DNA of 64,000 bases from Rhynchospora pubera (Eukaryota > Streptophyta > Magnoliopsida > Poales > Cyperaceae). The stretch covers positions 63,531,840-63,595,839 of the forward strand of contig CM051461.1 in NCBI GenBank assembly GCA_028095005.1. Reading direction: 5' to 3'. Made by a program: the position numbers and the translations under genes. The first letter of the stretch is position 1, and the number at the start of each line of letters is the position of its first letter. Below, in pieces: positions 1-12,228 of this stretch. The notes beneath the pieces were generated by a model. The model had not been told where the DNA came from. It was given only the letters and a program-made list of their open reading frames with translations, and ran no database searches.

Positions 1-770
1 CATAGTTTATTATTTTTTATCATACTCTAATTTTTTTTAATGTTCATATTTATAACATTGCTTATCAGCCCCTAATTTCTAATAGACTTCAAATCCAATA
101 AAAATATCTGTGATTAAAAGGAAATATTATACAAATAAAAAAGAACGCAAACAGAAAAAAAAATTAAGCAATCAAATTAGATGAATAAACACATGGATGG
201 AGAGGCAAGGAAAATTGTACCCGACAACAGTTGTAGTGTCACTAACATGAAGCTCATGATCTCGAACACCCACCTCTAAGTCAAAATATGTAAAATTGTA
301 AAAAAAATCACTGAACATAAGAAGAATAAATAACATTTGAAAATAGGAGTTTAATTTTGTAGAAAATGCATCACGGCAGTCATCAAGGTCTACCATGGTT
401 ACTTGTTAAATCTGGTATAATCACTAAATCAGTTTCTGAAACCTTTGGTTCCTTATGCTCACAACACTTGTTAAATATCCAGCAATTCACCATTGTAAAC
501 TAAGGCATGCATGTGCTAAGAAAGATTTCAACCTGCACCAATAAAATCATTATTTTTAATTCAAACTGATTAAAGAGTTCTCAGATATATAAATGTATTA
601 ATTCAAGTTAAATTGTAAGTGTTGATAACTAAACTGAGCACAATATCATGACTAATGCTAAAAATAGTTAACGACTTAATAAATCTGTTTTTTCTGAATC
701 TACAGATTTAGTAATCAGCAACAATTTGTATACCTCCCCCTGCAATTTCACAAATATTAGTTCATATTGA
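1..770. other. AT-rich intergenic stretch, no gene seen
   Basis: Only short open frames without recognisable family motifs are present. The sequence is AT-rich and may be the downstream part of a minus-strand transcription unit whose ORF lies at 771-1127, but no exon could be supported. Confidence 0.4.
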
Positions 771-815
771 TTATTTCTCAAAATTAATATAAGAATAGAG
801 CGATAGAGAGAGAGG

Positions 816-854
<39 letters not shown>

Positions 855-1127
855 TACTGGAGTTTGGGATTGGAACGTGATTGGCGGAGTTGCAGACGGA
901 GAGGTGACCGCTGTTGGGATTGGGAAGTGGATGGCTGAGGCGTGAAATTGGAGATGGGTAAGCAGCGGTTGAGTAAGATTTGATTGACAGTGGAGATGGA
1001 ATAGAGAGGAGAGGGGATCCTTGACGTCAGCCTTGATGATAGGCTGGATGGCGGTGAGGTCGACACCGGAGCAAAAGGCTCGGAGAAACAATTGCTGAGG
1101 AACCGTACTCGGGTCTACTGGAGGCAT
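771..1127 (-). CDS. Unrecognised minus-strand ORF, possible first exon
   Basis: A 118-residue open frame starts at a true ATG (1127) and begins MPPVDPSTVPQQLFLRAF. The first 90 or so residues have mixed, protein-like composition and the DNA (about 880-1130) is less AT-rich than its surroundings. The last third is a run of Ser-Leu encoded by a (GA)n microsatellite, so the true coding part probably ends or splices before it. I do not recognise a family. It could be the 5' exon of a minus-strand gene, a captured gene fragment or chance. No convincing downstream exon was found. Confidence 0.25.
803..852. repeat. (GA)n microsatellite
   Basis: A near-perfect GA run about 50 bp long, interrupted by GGGA. 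It is translated as Ser-Leu repeats in the minus-strand ORF that covers it. Confidence 0.9.
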
Positions 1128-1439
1128 GCCTTCCTTCGTGCCCCTTCCTTCCGCTTATGCCATCGCTAGTTCTCTCTCTCTATGACTTTATCCCACTACT
1201 CTTCCTGTCTCCAAGAGAAACAAAATGAGAAAATGAAGAATTAAGAAGAAAAATTGAGAATTAAAAGAAAGAAACTGAAGAGGCGCCGAGGCAGTAAATG
1301 AGAAAGTTAAACACGGGGAAGAAACCGAAGCTACGCAATGAATAGGATAAATGGCTTAGATTAAAAACTTAAAAAAAGCAACGGATAGGATCTGTTTTCG
1401 GTGTTTGAGCGTGTGCTTTGCTTTAAAATCCGAGCAAAA

Positions 1440-2010
1440 AATTCACGCAGATTATATTATACTATAGATATATACATGTATAAAATTAAATATAATTTAT
1501 ATTATGACATGTATAATACTTTCATTCTTATTTAATTTTATACATACTTATTTGTATGTATATTTAATGTATATATATATTTTTTATATATTTATATGTA
1601 TATTTATTTATATATTAAAAATGTTTTTATATTTTTATTTACATTTAATGTACAATAAAAATTTTTATCGGACTATATTGTAAAAATAATAATTTTAGTG
1701 TCATCGGCAAAAATTGAATATATTTTTGTTGAATTTATTCGCCGATGATCCTAAAATTATTATTGTTACAAAATAGTCCAATAAAAATTTTTTATTATAC
1801 ATTAAATGTAGATATTAATATATAAAAAATTTTTATGTATAAATAAATATACATAGTATATGTATATATGTAATATATTTTAATTATATACAATAATATG
1901 TATGTAATATATAAAATATCTAATACATAATATATATATATATATATAAGTATGATACACGTATACAATATTATATATATAATATAAATAATTTAATTAT
2001 ATACTTATAT
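1440..2010. repeat. Long AT-rich imperfect inverted repeat
   Basis: Two arms fold around a centre near 1735. The inner arms are best conserved: ATCGGACTATATTGTAA on the left pairs with TTACAAAATAGTCCAAT on the right, and GTGTCATCGGC pairs with GCCGATGATCC. The outer arms are TA-rich. This is probably a non-autonomous inverted-repeat transposon; no target duplication could be fixed. Confidence 0.5.
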
Positions 2011-2162
2011 TTCATTATAGAAGGTTCAATTATGTTTAATTACTAATCACTAATTATATGTTTTGTAATAATAAAAAAGTTGAGAGCTAAAAAGTAAAAT
2101 TGCAAATATAAAAAAATGTACAAAAGTTGGGATGGTATTTGTTGACCTGACATCAGTTTCCA

Positions 2163-2305
2163 AGCTGAAGTGAAACCATTCAATTAGGTTATGTTTGATA
2201 GTTAGTTTTGAAGCTTAGTTGAATTTTTGCTTGTTGCGATATCATCTCATAGTCATACTTATATAGTTATATATGTTTTGCTTTCATTTTGAAAATAAAA
2301 CGGGT
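2163..2305 (+). repeat. Direct duplication, copy 1
   Basis: About 140 bp starting GCTGAAGTGAAACCATTC and ending TTTCATTTTGAAAATAAAAC. It is roughly 90% identical to copy 2 at 3262-3398 in the same orientation. The intervening 0.95 kb contains an inverted-repeat MITE. Confidence 0.8.
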
Positions 2306-2857
2306 AGCTTTCCAACAACCTTTTCGTTTTCAAATAAAGGACAAGGCTTGCTTACAGAGCTGTGCGGCTGTGCCTGTGCCTATATTTTAATTTTAAGTTA
2401 TTAAAATTAAAACATTTAAAATTTTTCTTTTTAAAACTAATAGATATACTTAGATTTATCCGAAGTGCTTTTTGTACTTTTCATTTTGAAGTCTTTTCTA
2501 ATATTGATCGTTCTTTTTATTGATTTTCAACAATCTACAATATATTTAAATTAAAAGAAAAAAAATAAATATATCGGATTGATGTCGATACTTAAGTTGA
2601 TCAACAGGCTACAGCCCCAGAAATAGAATCAAGATGAAGAAAGAGGTTTCAGCTGAAATTGATTTTTCAATTAAATAAAAGTCAAAAGATGGAGTTGATT
2701 TGTTAATTATCCATGCATGCACCAATTAGGCCCACAAAAAAAATAATTAATTCATTCATAAGGCTTGGGGCAATGGGGCTTGCTAAAAGAACTCACAAAA
2801 TTATATAATTAATATTGGTAACACATACAAGTATAACAGATACATAGTAGAACCCAC

Positions 2858-3243
2858 TTAACTCACCAAAGCGTTCGTGAGTCGCGTTTAAAATTCTGAA
2901 ATTTAGTTCAAAATAACCGATCCAAACCGTCTAATACGATCTCCCTATTGAAATCTCCATGCAGATCAAATTTTATATTTTTTCGAAACTTTTAAGTTTT
3001 TTTTTTTTGAAATTTTAGAAAATCATTAATCTAATTAGTTCTGAACCGTTCAAAAACAGCAATTTTTAAAAATCAGAAATAAATACTTAAAAAATTAAAA
3101 AAAATATAAAATTTGGTCTACGTGGAGATTTTAAATGAGGAGATCGTATTAGACGGTTTGGATCAGTCATTTTGAACTAAATTTCGAAATTTTGAGCGCG
3201 ACTCACGGATGCTTTGGTGAGTTGCAACTCACCGTAGCAAAAC
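2858..3243. mobile_element. Inverted-repeat MITE (GTGAGTCGCG family)
   Basis: Terminal arms ACTCACCAAAGC and GCTTTGGTGAGT flank subterminal GATCCAAACCGTCTAATACG and its complement, then a T-rich or A-rich middle. The same internal sequence recurs at 25283-25708, 38132-38535, 38570-38885 and, as half an element, at 17010-17265. There are no coding sequences. Confidence 0.8.
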
Positions 3244-3261
3244 TCAAGATAATAATAGATT

Positions 3262-3398
3262 GCTGAAGTGAAACCATTCAATTAGGTTATTATGTTTGAT
3301 AGTTCGTTTTGAAGCTTAGTTGAACTTTAGCTTGTTGCGATATCATCTCATAGTACGTCATACTTGTATATGTCTTGCTTTCATTTTGAAAATGAAAC
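3262..3398 (+). repeat. Direct duplication, copy 2
   Basis: Second copy of the 140-bp sequence at 2163-2305, with small indels and a few substitutions. It ends where the Helitron-like terminus at 3402 begins. Confidence 0.8.
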
Positions 3399-3401
3399 CA
3401 A

Positions 3402-6400
3402 CTAGCTCATAACATCGCGCTTCGCGCGATGAATGTTGAATCGAAGCTCGCCTTTTGATTCTTTCTAATTTTAGGAAGAAAGTAGCAGCAATTGAAATAC
3501 AATAATGCATGTATGGTACTTGATGAATTGTCATTTTACAATAGTTATCGATAATCCATGAGCTTGAAAGCTGATGAGATTAAATTTGACACACAAAAAG
3601 AAATATGAATAACTCCATAGAAAGAAGAGAAACTCCAAAGATTAGCAAATGAAAAAGCGAGAGAAACAACAAAAAAAGAACACTGATTTGTACCAGCACA
3701 ATGGCCAGGCCCTATAGCATGCTTTTATGGTGAGATAAGAGAAACTCCCTAGGTCAGTCAATCCATAAAGTAGGGGTAGCATGGTTAAATCGACTGGTAT
3801 TCAGATCTGTGAGGAAAGCAGTGGAGTTTTTTTCCCAAAAATTTGGAAAGAGCAACAGAGGCAAGTTAAAAAGGAAAAAGAAACATTTCATCAATAGAAA
3901 CTACTACACAGTACTCAGTAATCGTTGACTAAACATAAAAGAACATACTGAATCTAGCAATCAGAAAAACAGCAGCACCTGAATCTTTTGGGACAGTTGA
4001 CTCATGATATATGATATATAACCACTTCTGATATGCCCAGCAGTAAATGCCTCCAGCAGATTCTGAGAAATTTTACAAATATGCACCAAGGAATTATTCC
4101 AACAATGACACTGGCAACATATTGTAGACTGAAATGTGATGATGGAAGATTACATATCCAAAATAAGTTTAATAACTAAATGGCATGTGTGCTGCTGATT
4201 TTTTAAAATTCAGTTTTCAATTTTGATTGAGCTCATGAGATACTTAACGCATAAGCAAAACAGAAACTTAAGCATATACTGATATAACACAAAAAAATGC
4301 CTTAAATGTAAATGCATTTTTGTTCATTCCAATCAGAAGTTGGTACCTCAAACGAAAATGAAAAGAATATTCCAGGAATGCTCTTAGCTTTTATACAACG
4401 GATAATTCAAACTGCACTCTTTAGATAGGATGCAGCCATTAGTTAATGCCTAAATATAATTCAAATTGATCAACCTCACATGCAGGTGCAGAGGCAGCAC
4501 TTTAACTGGAGTGATGGGGGGGTGACATTTGAATCTGAAATTGTTGAAAAAAATAGCGGCAAAAATTAATGTAATCAAGCTATAAGTAATAACTTGTTGA
4601 CTTGTTTTAGCGAATTAATATAAGAGTAAATCTAAGAAGAGAATAAATTTCTGTACCGATTTATTTTGTGTCTCAATTTCAAAACTTCAGTGATTATATA
4701 TTAGCTACAATACATATACACATCTACTAATCTAACAACACTATCAATCTAATAATAGCTCACATCACTATAAGTTATAATTGAATGTTGAACCTATACA
4801 TACAACAATCTTGACTGAACCCTGAGTGTTGTATAATTAGTCTGTCCAGTATCATTAGTATTACTATCAGGGACCCAAATAGTCAAATAAACCAAAGGTA
4901 ATTTATATCGCTTAAAATTGAAATGAGGTTTTCTATCGGACTTCGTACAAAATTAGTATTTGCTCTTCTGAAATATTAGCAGGCCAAGTCGCCCTTAACA
5001 AAACAAAATACTGCTATAACCGATAGCAGTAAAATATTACTATATAACTGATGAGCACAAAAGCTACTTTTTCAGTTGCCAAGAAATTTTAGAAAAAAAA
5101 ATTATTCCGGGATGCGAGTGCATACCTCAAATATTCGCAATCCAAGAAAATACTGATAGCAATAACCATATTGAAGGATTTACATGACTGCTTGTATGCG
5201 ACCATAATAATGAACAAAATAAAACAAAGCATAACTCTAATATTTAATTTAAAACACATAAGTATTTATAGACTATTGAATTTTTTAGCTTTTCTTATAT
5301 TTCTAGAAGGAATATTTTTACTTAGAAGCATATATAGTTGGATTCAATCCACAGATATACAAAGGCAAAAACACAAATCAACATAAGAATATCTAAGGTC
5401 ATATTAAGTGTGAGGACTCATACTGGTATAGTGGCCAGAAAAACAGAAAGCAATTTAGCCAGTACAGGGGTGTACCTGAAGGCGAAATGATACTCTGAGG
5501 CGAAATGAAAATCACATCTGCATATTAAAAAAAGTATCAAATACAATAATGACTGTGTAAATTGTAAAACAGGCGAAGAACAGATGACTAAAAGGGCACG
5601 ACCAGAACCATCCATGCAAAGCAAGAAGGAAAAAAAAAGGTCAAAATAAGACCAGAACAACATCGGTGATTATCCATAGTAACCCAGCCAAGATGCAGAC
5701 AAAGTGACAAACACAAAGAATCAGTAAATAGAAAAACTGAAAAAGCAAACCTGGGAGGAGCAGAAATCTACAATAAGTTCAGCTCAAAAACCTAAACACA
5801 ATTTGCAGCAGCGCAATAAGGTAGAGAGATTAGTTAACCATGTAAAATTAATGGATACTGATACTGAATAGATCAAATTTGCAACAATGTAAACTATTCT
5901 GCTTTTATCTAGGTTCAGTGAAACACAACTTTTTTTTCAGTGAAAGAGAAGGTATTTTCATTGGCAAGCATAAGAAACAAAATCAATTAAGACATTCTTG
6001 TAAAGTCAATTCAACAACATTCTACTTAGATGCTGTTCAACTAATTGAAATTTTTTAATTGGAACCCCAAAATTGAAATATTGCACAAATCTACAATTTA
6101 GTCAAAATCTGACAACGCAGGAACTGAATATGCACAAAATAAACTGGCAGAGTTAGAAATGACATACCTTGAAAACTGACAGAACGGTACCAAAGACAAC
6201 CGTACCAAGTCTGTGATGCAACAACAGATTGGGAAAGCGCAGAGTAACAAACCATGGCACAAAATGGCATGGAGCAAATTGATCAGCAACACCAAGATAA
6301 CCAGAAATTTGCAAAAAATAATCAATCAGTATGACAAGACAACAACCGTAACAAAACAAAGGCAAAAAAAAAACATAAACCACCCAGAGATAAAAAAGAG

Positions 6401-7341
6401 GGAAAAACACAAACCTGGCAAGGAGTCATGAAAAATGCCGGCGAGGAATTCCTGAAACAATAAGCAAAAGTAAAATGAAAAAGGCAAAGAGGAAGGCAGG
6501 GAAAAAAAAAGAAGAAACATGAGCAGCACTGAACAGGAAAAAGCAAACCAACAACCAGGAAAAAAAATGGACAGGAACCATATCTGAAGAAGAACTAACT
6601 GGGAAAGAGGCCTGAAGGAAAAAAAAACAAAACCAACAGCAATAAAAACAGCAATACCTTGGTAAGGCGCAGGAACCAACCACGAAGAACAACAGGCAAC
6701 CTGAAAAAAAAAAAGCAAAAGCAGGTAAAAGATCAAGGCAAGACAGAAAAAAAGACAAATCTGACAAAGGAAACACACCATACCAGGAAAAAACAGAAAA
6801 AAGAAGAGGATGGAAAGGGAAGAACACCAGACCAGGTTGAACCACGGAAACCAGACAGTACTGGAAGGACCGATCAACCAGCACAGAACAGTACAGATGG
6901 AATAGAGGCGAAAAACCTGAAAAGAAAAGAATAGATCGCTCACCACAGAAGGAAGAAGCAAGGCACAAAGAGGACAGAACAAAGAGAGGCAGACAGAAAA
7001 GAGAGAGACTGATCCGGCACAGGAAAACAGGCCAATCCAGGACCTCCCATAGCGCACAAACGGCAATCACAACAGTGCGAGGCATGGGAACGACGAAAAA
7101 GGGAGAAAGAAGCGAACCACCCTGTCCGGAAAAGAAAGGCACCGGATCAGTTGCGGCGAAGGCGAAAGGCGAGATAAGGACGACGCAGAAAGGAAAGATT
7201 AGAGAGACGCAGGGAAATAACAAAGCAACCGCAGCAGAAAACCACGAAGAGCAAACGCAGAAAAGGGCCCGCAAAGATGGACGGACAGGATGAAATCCAT
7301 CAGGGAGCGAACAGGGAAGAGAGCCGGTCAGATTCGAGCTC
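3402..7341 (-). mobile_element. Possible Helitron or chimeric non-coding transcription unit
   Basis: Read on the minus strand, the low-coordinate end is a GC-rich perfect hairpin (stems 3413-3420 and 3424-3431, loop 3421-3423), eight bases, CTAG, then T. This matches the 3' terminus expected of a plant Helitron (hairpin, CTRR, insertion before T). The other end is uncertain; TCTACTGTAGAAAG near 7341 is a candidate but is preceded by T rather than A. The interior is strongly pyrimidine-rich on the minus strand. It holds exon-like blocks with good acceptors and donors, such as a block near 6660-6702 preceded by a T-run and CAG and followed by GTATTG, and another at about 6427-6455. No Rep/helicase or other long protein was recognised. 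Captured exon fragments are typical of Helitrons, but this is inference. Confidence 0.35.
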
Positions 7342-8345
7342 TTTCTACAGTAGAATCAGGCTTTGAAATTGAATCATTATATATGTGCTTTGCAAATGAT
7401 ACGTGTTAACATGTCGAGTTATTGTTAAAATGTTTAATTCTATTTCTATAGAAGAACTATAAAAGAAACAAACGGACAAAATTTATATAAAAAAGCTTTC
7501 CCGGCCGCAGAAAGAAGAAATTAAAATGATAAAATATCATCCCCAATACACATAATTAAGATGCGATTGTTATAACTTTTTATTTATGCTACAAAAGATA
7601 CCATGTATGCCTCGCTGGCAGTGGCACTGTGGCAGGGAGTAGATGCAAGCAAAACTTTTGTCGTCGTCCCATTTGCAGAATCATTAAAATATACTTGAAC
7701 AAATTAAGAGAGAGGCACAAAATAAAAATTGATTACTGTTTTTGTTTTTGTTTTTGTATAAGGGACGTAACAAAATAAAAAAATAATAATAATACAGCGA
7801 TGATGACGAAATGGCATCTAATACATCATCTCTAATTTAATTTATATATTCAGTGTACGTCACGTATATTTTGAGGTAATTATAATAGTGAAGGAACTGT
7901 TTGTTTTATGTAATTATAAACATTTACAATAGGTCAATAAATTAAACAAGATGATATTACTCATTAATATTTTTTTATAGTGAAAAGCTGCTAATTTATT
8001 TGAGCAGAAATAGTAGAAATGAGAAATTTTAAATTAGTCCATTTGATTATGTTTCAATATATAATTCAATACAAAAAAAAGTGTAAATTATTTAGTATAA
8101 AGAGCAGTAAAGAAATGAACATAAAAACAAGATCCAATAGCAATAAGAAAGACCATAATAAATTAATTAAGTTGCAGGTTGCAAGTTGCAAGCGGAGTGA
8201 CCCAACACACAGTTTGCTATACCGTACAAAGTGACAGAGCAAGAGACATCACTCAACCCAACTCACTTGTTGGAGTTGGAGAAAGCGAGAGAGAGTCGGA
8301 GAGTTGTAAACTCGTAATTCTAATCAAACGACTGGAGGAAGGAGG
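7342..8345. other. AT-rich intergenic DNA upstream of HIBADH
   Basis: No gene seen. The last 150 bases before the HIBADH ATG are purine-rich (GAGAGAGTCGGAGAG) and probably hold the 5' untranslated leader. No clear TATA box could be assigned. Confidence 0.4.
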
Positions 8346-11300
8346 ATGGCCGCGAGAGGGCTACGATTACGATTAGGAATCTCGAGTTATCGCTTCTGGG
8401 CTTGCAATCACTCCAACTGGAATTCCAAGCGCGACTTTAGCGTCACCCCAGTTCCAATTCCAATTCCAACACAATTGGAGGTAAATATATATAATTGGCA
8501 ATGATCTTGTGATTATTGATGGATTTATGTATATATATACATATAATAAAAGTGTAGAAAGTTGGTTTCATCGGCCTTGGAAACATGGGATCTCATATGG
8601 CCTCCAATCTCATATCAGCTGGATACAAGGTTACACTTCACGATATGTAAGTAAAGTACCACTCATACTAATTCTGCTTTACCATTTCCTATTTTCAATA
8701 ATTTTCTTTTATTCATACGATTGCTAGTTATAGTTGGTCACCTTGACTATAATTTCGCATATTGAATCCACAATATAATATCTTTGACAGAAACCAGAAT
8801 GCATTAAAAGATTTCTCTGAAAAGGGAGTACCAGTAGCAGAAACTCCATACCAGCTCTCTCAATCTAGTGATGTTATAATTACCATGCTTCCTTCTTCCT
8901 CCCATGTAAGTTGCTTCTCCAATATTTGCATATTGCATCCCTTATCATTGTTTAATACCAGTTCATAGCAGTGCATACCAGTAGAGTATTGCCCATTTCA
9001 ATTAACCTTCCTCTCTACTAACAAGGACCTTAAAAGAAACTAAACTATCAGAAAAGGTAGAAGCTGGTACCATGTTGGTACTTGTCCAGCAGCTACAAAG
9101 TGCCCAAATCTTATATTCTCTAGTAATTTCTCCTCCTCTTCTTATTTTTGATATACATTCACTTTCCTCTTTGAACTTTTCCTATTATTTTTCTAGGTTA
9201 TGGAGGTCTTCACTGGCACAAATGGCTTGCTAACTGGTACAAGTGAAGTAAGGCCATGGCTATTTATTGATTCATCTACTATTGATCCACAAACTTCTAG
9301 AAGGATCTCTCGAGATATTTCAAGTTGTCATTTGAAAGAAAATGAAGGCAATTTTCTTCTTAATTTTGGATACGAATTTCTGGATATACAACTTGTCACC
9401 TTTTCTGTCTTTTAGTTTTGAATTTGCCAATCAGTTCTTAAGAACGAGTCTGACATAAAACCTGTTTTTAGAACTATAATTGGAAAATGTAACAAAATTC
9501 AAAGCCTTAATTTTTCTGTATAGTATCAGTACTGGTACGACAAACTGTAGATGAACAGTTGTAGTATAGTGAATATCAACTGTATCATTGCATAATATAT
9601 AGGTGCATTTTTTTTATATCTTTAATGCAATTTCTTTTTTTTTTTGTGCAAATAGGTTTTACAAAGAAACCATTAATGTTGGATGCACCTGTTTCCGGAG
9701 GGGTGCCAGCTGCTCAAGCTGGAACTCTTACCTTCATGGTGCTCCATTTATTCACCTCTCTTCATTTTATTTCACTTTTCTTCTATCTGATTTTTGATTT
9801 TGTATTTTGATAGTACATGATTTGATAGGTTGGTGGTTTAGAGGAGGCTTACATAGCAGCAAAGCCATTACTTCTTGCAATGGGGAAACAAACAATATAC
9901 TGTGGAGGGCCTGGCAATGGATCGGTATGTTCAGTAATCCCAGCTTCCCAAGGCCCTTCCAATAAAAAAGAAAATAATGTTAAACAAATATACCTGATGA
10001 CGACTAGAAGAACAATAATAATAAACAACATCAAGGCATAGCGCTGTAAATAGATGAAACTTAAAAAAGTTTTGGTTTTCTTTCCTTTTTAGGTAGCTAA
10101 GATATGTAACAACCTGGCAATGGCAATAAGCATGATTGGTGTGTCGGAAGCACTTTCTCTTGGTCAAAACCTAGGAGTCAAAGCAAGTGTCCTAACAAAT
10201 GTATTCAATTCTTCAAGTGCACGTTGCTGGAGTAGGTATAGTGTATCCAATTTTATTCTTGCTTATCTTTTATTTCTTTGCTAAGAACCCCACTATATCA
10301 GAAGACGGTACTCAGTATTTTTCCCATATTTTTCAAATAACACGATGTTACAGTAGACTGTAGTGTGGTAGATGAGGTACAGTTTGCCATATGTTCTAAA
10401 ATCAACCTCTTTCGATCCCAGTTTGAACTAATGATTTTCCATCAACCTATGATGCGATGTATCTATTTTCAGGGGCAATTAGATAATGTTTAGCTTGTAA
10501 AAGTTTTTGTTATAATCAAGTGTCACTTGCAATTTGCAAATAGATAATCGGAATTGCTTAAGACCATCCCCAATATTCTATCATCCCCATCATCCCTGGA
10601 CTTCTATTAATGAGGAAGTTAGTTAATTAATGAGGATTCCAGAGGATGATGGGGATGATAACGCGTTTTCTATTTTTGGCAAGGATCATCCACGCGTATT
10701 CCAGCGCCTTTTGCTTCGCTTTCGTTCCCCACCCTTGTGCTTCGCTCCTAACTTCAACAATTACATATCAACTTCAACGGTTACATATTAAGTATCATTA
10801 ATTATTCAGCCCCTCTGTTGAAGTAATATACATAACTGTTGAAGTTGATATATATAACTATTGAAGTTAATATATAAATTATTTTATTTATATATATTAA
10901 ATGTTAATGTATATAACTGTTGAGGTTAATATCCTAATTGTTGAATTTATAATTTATAATTGTTGAAGTTAATATCATAACTATTGAAGTTAATAACGTA
11001 ACTGTTGAAGTTATTATCGTAACTATTCTAGTTATATATATTAAATGTTGAAGTTAATATGTAACTGTTGAAGTTAATATGTAATTGTTGAAGTTAAGTG
11101 GCTCTGTATCGCTCCCTCTGTGTCGCTCCCCTCCGCTCTCTCCGTCCCCTCATTCGCTCATCCAAATAAAGAAAAACGCGTTAATCATCCCCTCATCCTC
11201 ACTCCTCTCTTTCTTTTTTTGGAGTACAGTTAGTGTAACTGTTGGAGATGATGGGGATGATGAATATTGGGGATGATCCTTATCAGCCCCGATAAGTTAT

Positions 11301-12228
11301 TGATCCCAAACAGAGAAAAAGGAAAAGGAATAAGATTTCCACGGTTTTTTACTTTTTAGTAAATACTGTAAAATGCTATGTACTAGTAGTAACATTAGGC
11401 TGGGAAGTATTGGCACTAACCTGTTAATAATGGTAAGGTGCCATATTGGGCAATAAGCATCAATCTAGCAATTAATATTCGGCTATTTCATGAATGGCCC
11501 AGGAAGCTGCCAACATTATTGCATGTTTTAGTTAGTTGATTTTGATATGTTGTGAGATTTTTTTTTTAAATATTTAACATGCATCTTTCCTTTGTTTTTT
11601 TGGAACGACTTCCTTAGCGATTCTTACAACCCAGTACCAGGAGTAATGCAAGGAGTGCCTTCATCAAGGAATTATGAGGGTGGCTTCACATCTAAGCTCA
11701 TGGTAGTGATAAACTAAAGCCTACTTTACAGAGAATTTACATATTCATGTGGATTATTTGACATGTTAATCTTTTATCCAATCCAGGCAAAAGACTTGGG
11801 ATTGGCCACGGCATCTGTGGCTGAGGTTGGTCTAAATTGCCTCTTAACTGCTGACGCACATAACATGTAAGATGAATTTAACCTTTTAAGTTACACATGT
11901 TGTACCCTTGGAAACCTTAAAACATAACATTTGAATGTAAATAGTAAAAAGCATGGAGATTTAGTATGCCAGTACAGCCAGTGAGTTCTCTAAGTTGCTG
12001 AAACATCTACCCGGTAAGCAATTGAGAAAAGATAAATGACCAAAGCGAGAAGAACAAAGAAAACTGTAGGAATAAATGGGTAAGCACCCATTACATCACT
12101 TTCTATCTGTATCTAGCATGTAATTTTTTTTATTTACTAGTTACACGAGGCTTTGTGAGGATGGACATGAATCGAAGGACTTCTCATGTGTGTTTCGTTA
12201 TTGCTATGATGGAAAAGATGACAAATAA
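8346..12228 (+). CDS. 3-hydroxyisobutyrate dehydrogenase, mitochondrial (HIBADH)
   Basis: Oxidises 3-hydroxyisobutyrate to methylmalonate semialdehyde with NAD+ in valine breakdown; plant members are mitochondrial. Ten exons join in frame to 354 residues: 8346-8480, 8558-8646, 8791-8905, 9197-9347, 9656-9738, 9829-9924, 10093-10235, 11618-11702, 11787-11866, 12141-12228. The Arg-rich N-terminus (MAARGLRLRLG) suits a transit peptide. The NAD-binding motif GFIGLGNMG is at residues 48-56, the substrate motif DAPVSGG at 173-179 and the catalytic Lys is K226 in GSVAKICNN. The C-terminus DFSCVFRYCYDGKD is typical of the family. Exon 4 must end at a GC donor (9348-9349) to keep frame and family length. 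Intron 7 (1.38 kb) hosts a PIF-like element. The start is the first in-frame ATG giving a transit peptide. Family assignment is firm. Confidence 0.96.
10561..11279. mobile_element. PIF/Harbinger-like inverted-repeat element in HIBADH intron 7
   Basis: The termini read AGACCATCCCCAATATTC and, inverted from the other end, GGATCATCCCCAATATTC, extended by CATCATCCCCATCATC. TTA lies directly outside both ends (10558-10560 and 11280-11282), the usual target of PIF/Harbinger elements. The interior holds many copies of AACTGTTGAAGTTAATAT on the right and the inverse AACTTCAACAATTACATAT on the left, so the whole folds back. No transposase. It is removed with the intron. Confidence 0.8.

Noticed and set aside
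6326..7274. 246- and 282-codon minus-strand frames rich in Phe, Leu, Ser and Cys
   Set aside because: They overlap in different frames in T/C-rich DNA, resemble low-complexity translation, and are crossed by strong splice-like signals. No domain is recognisable.
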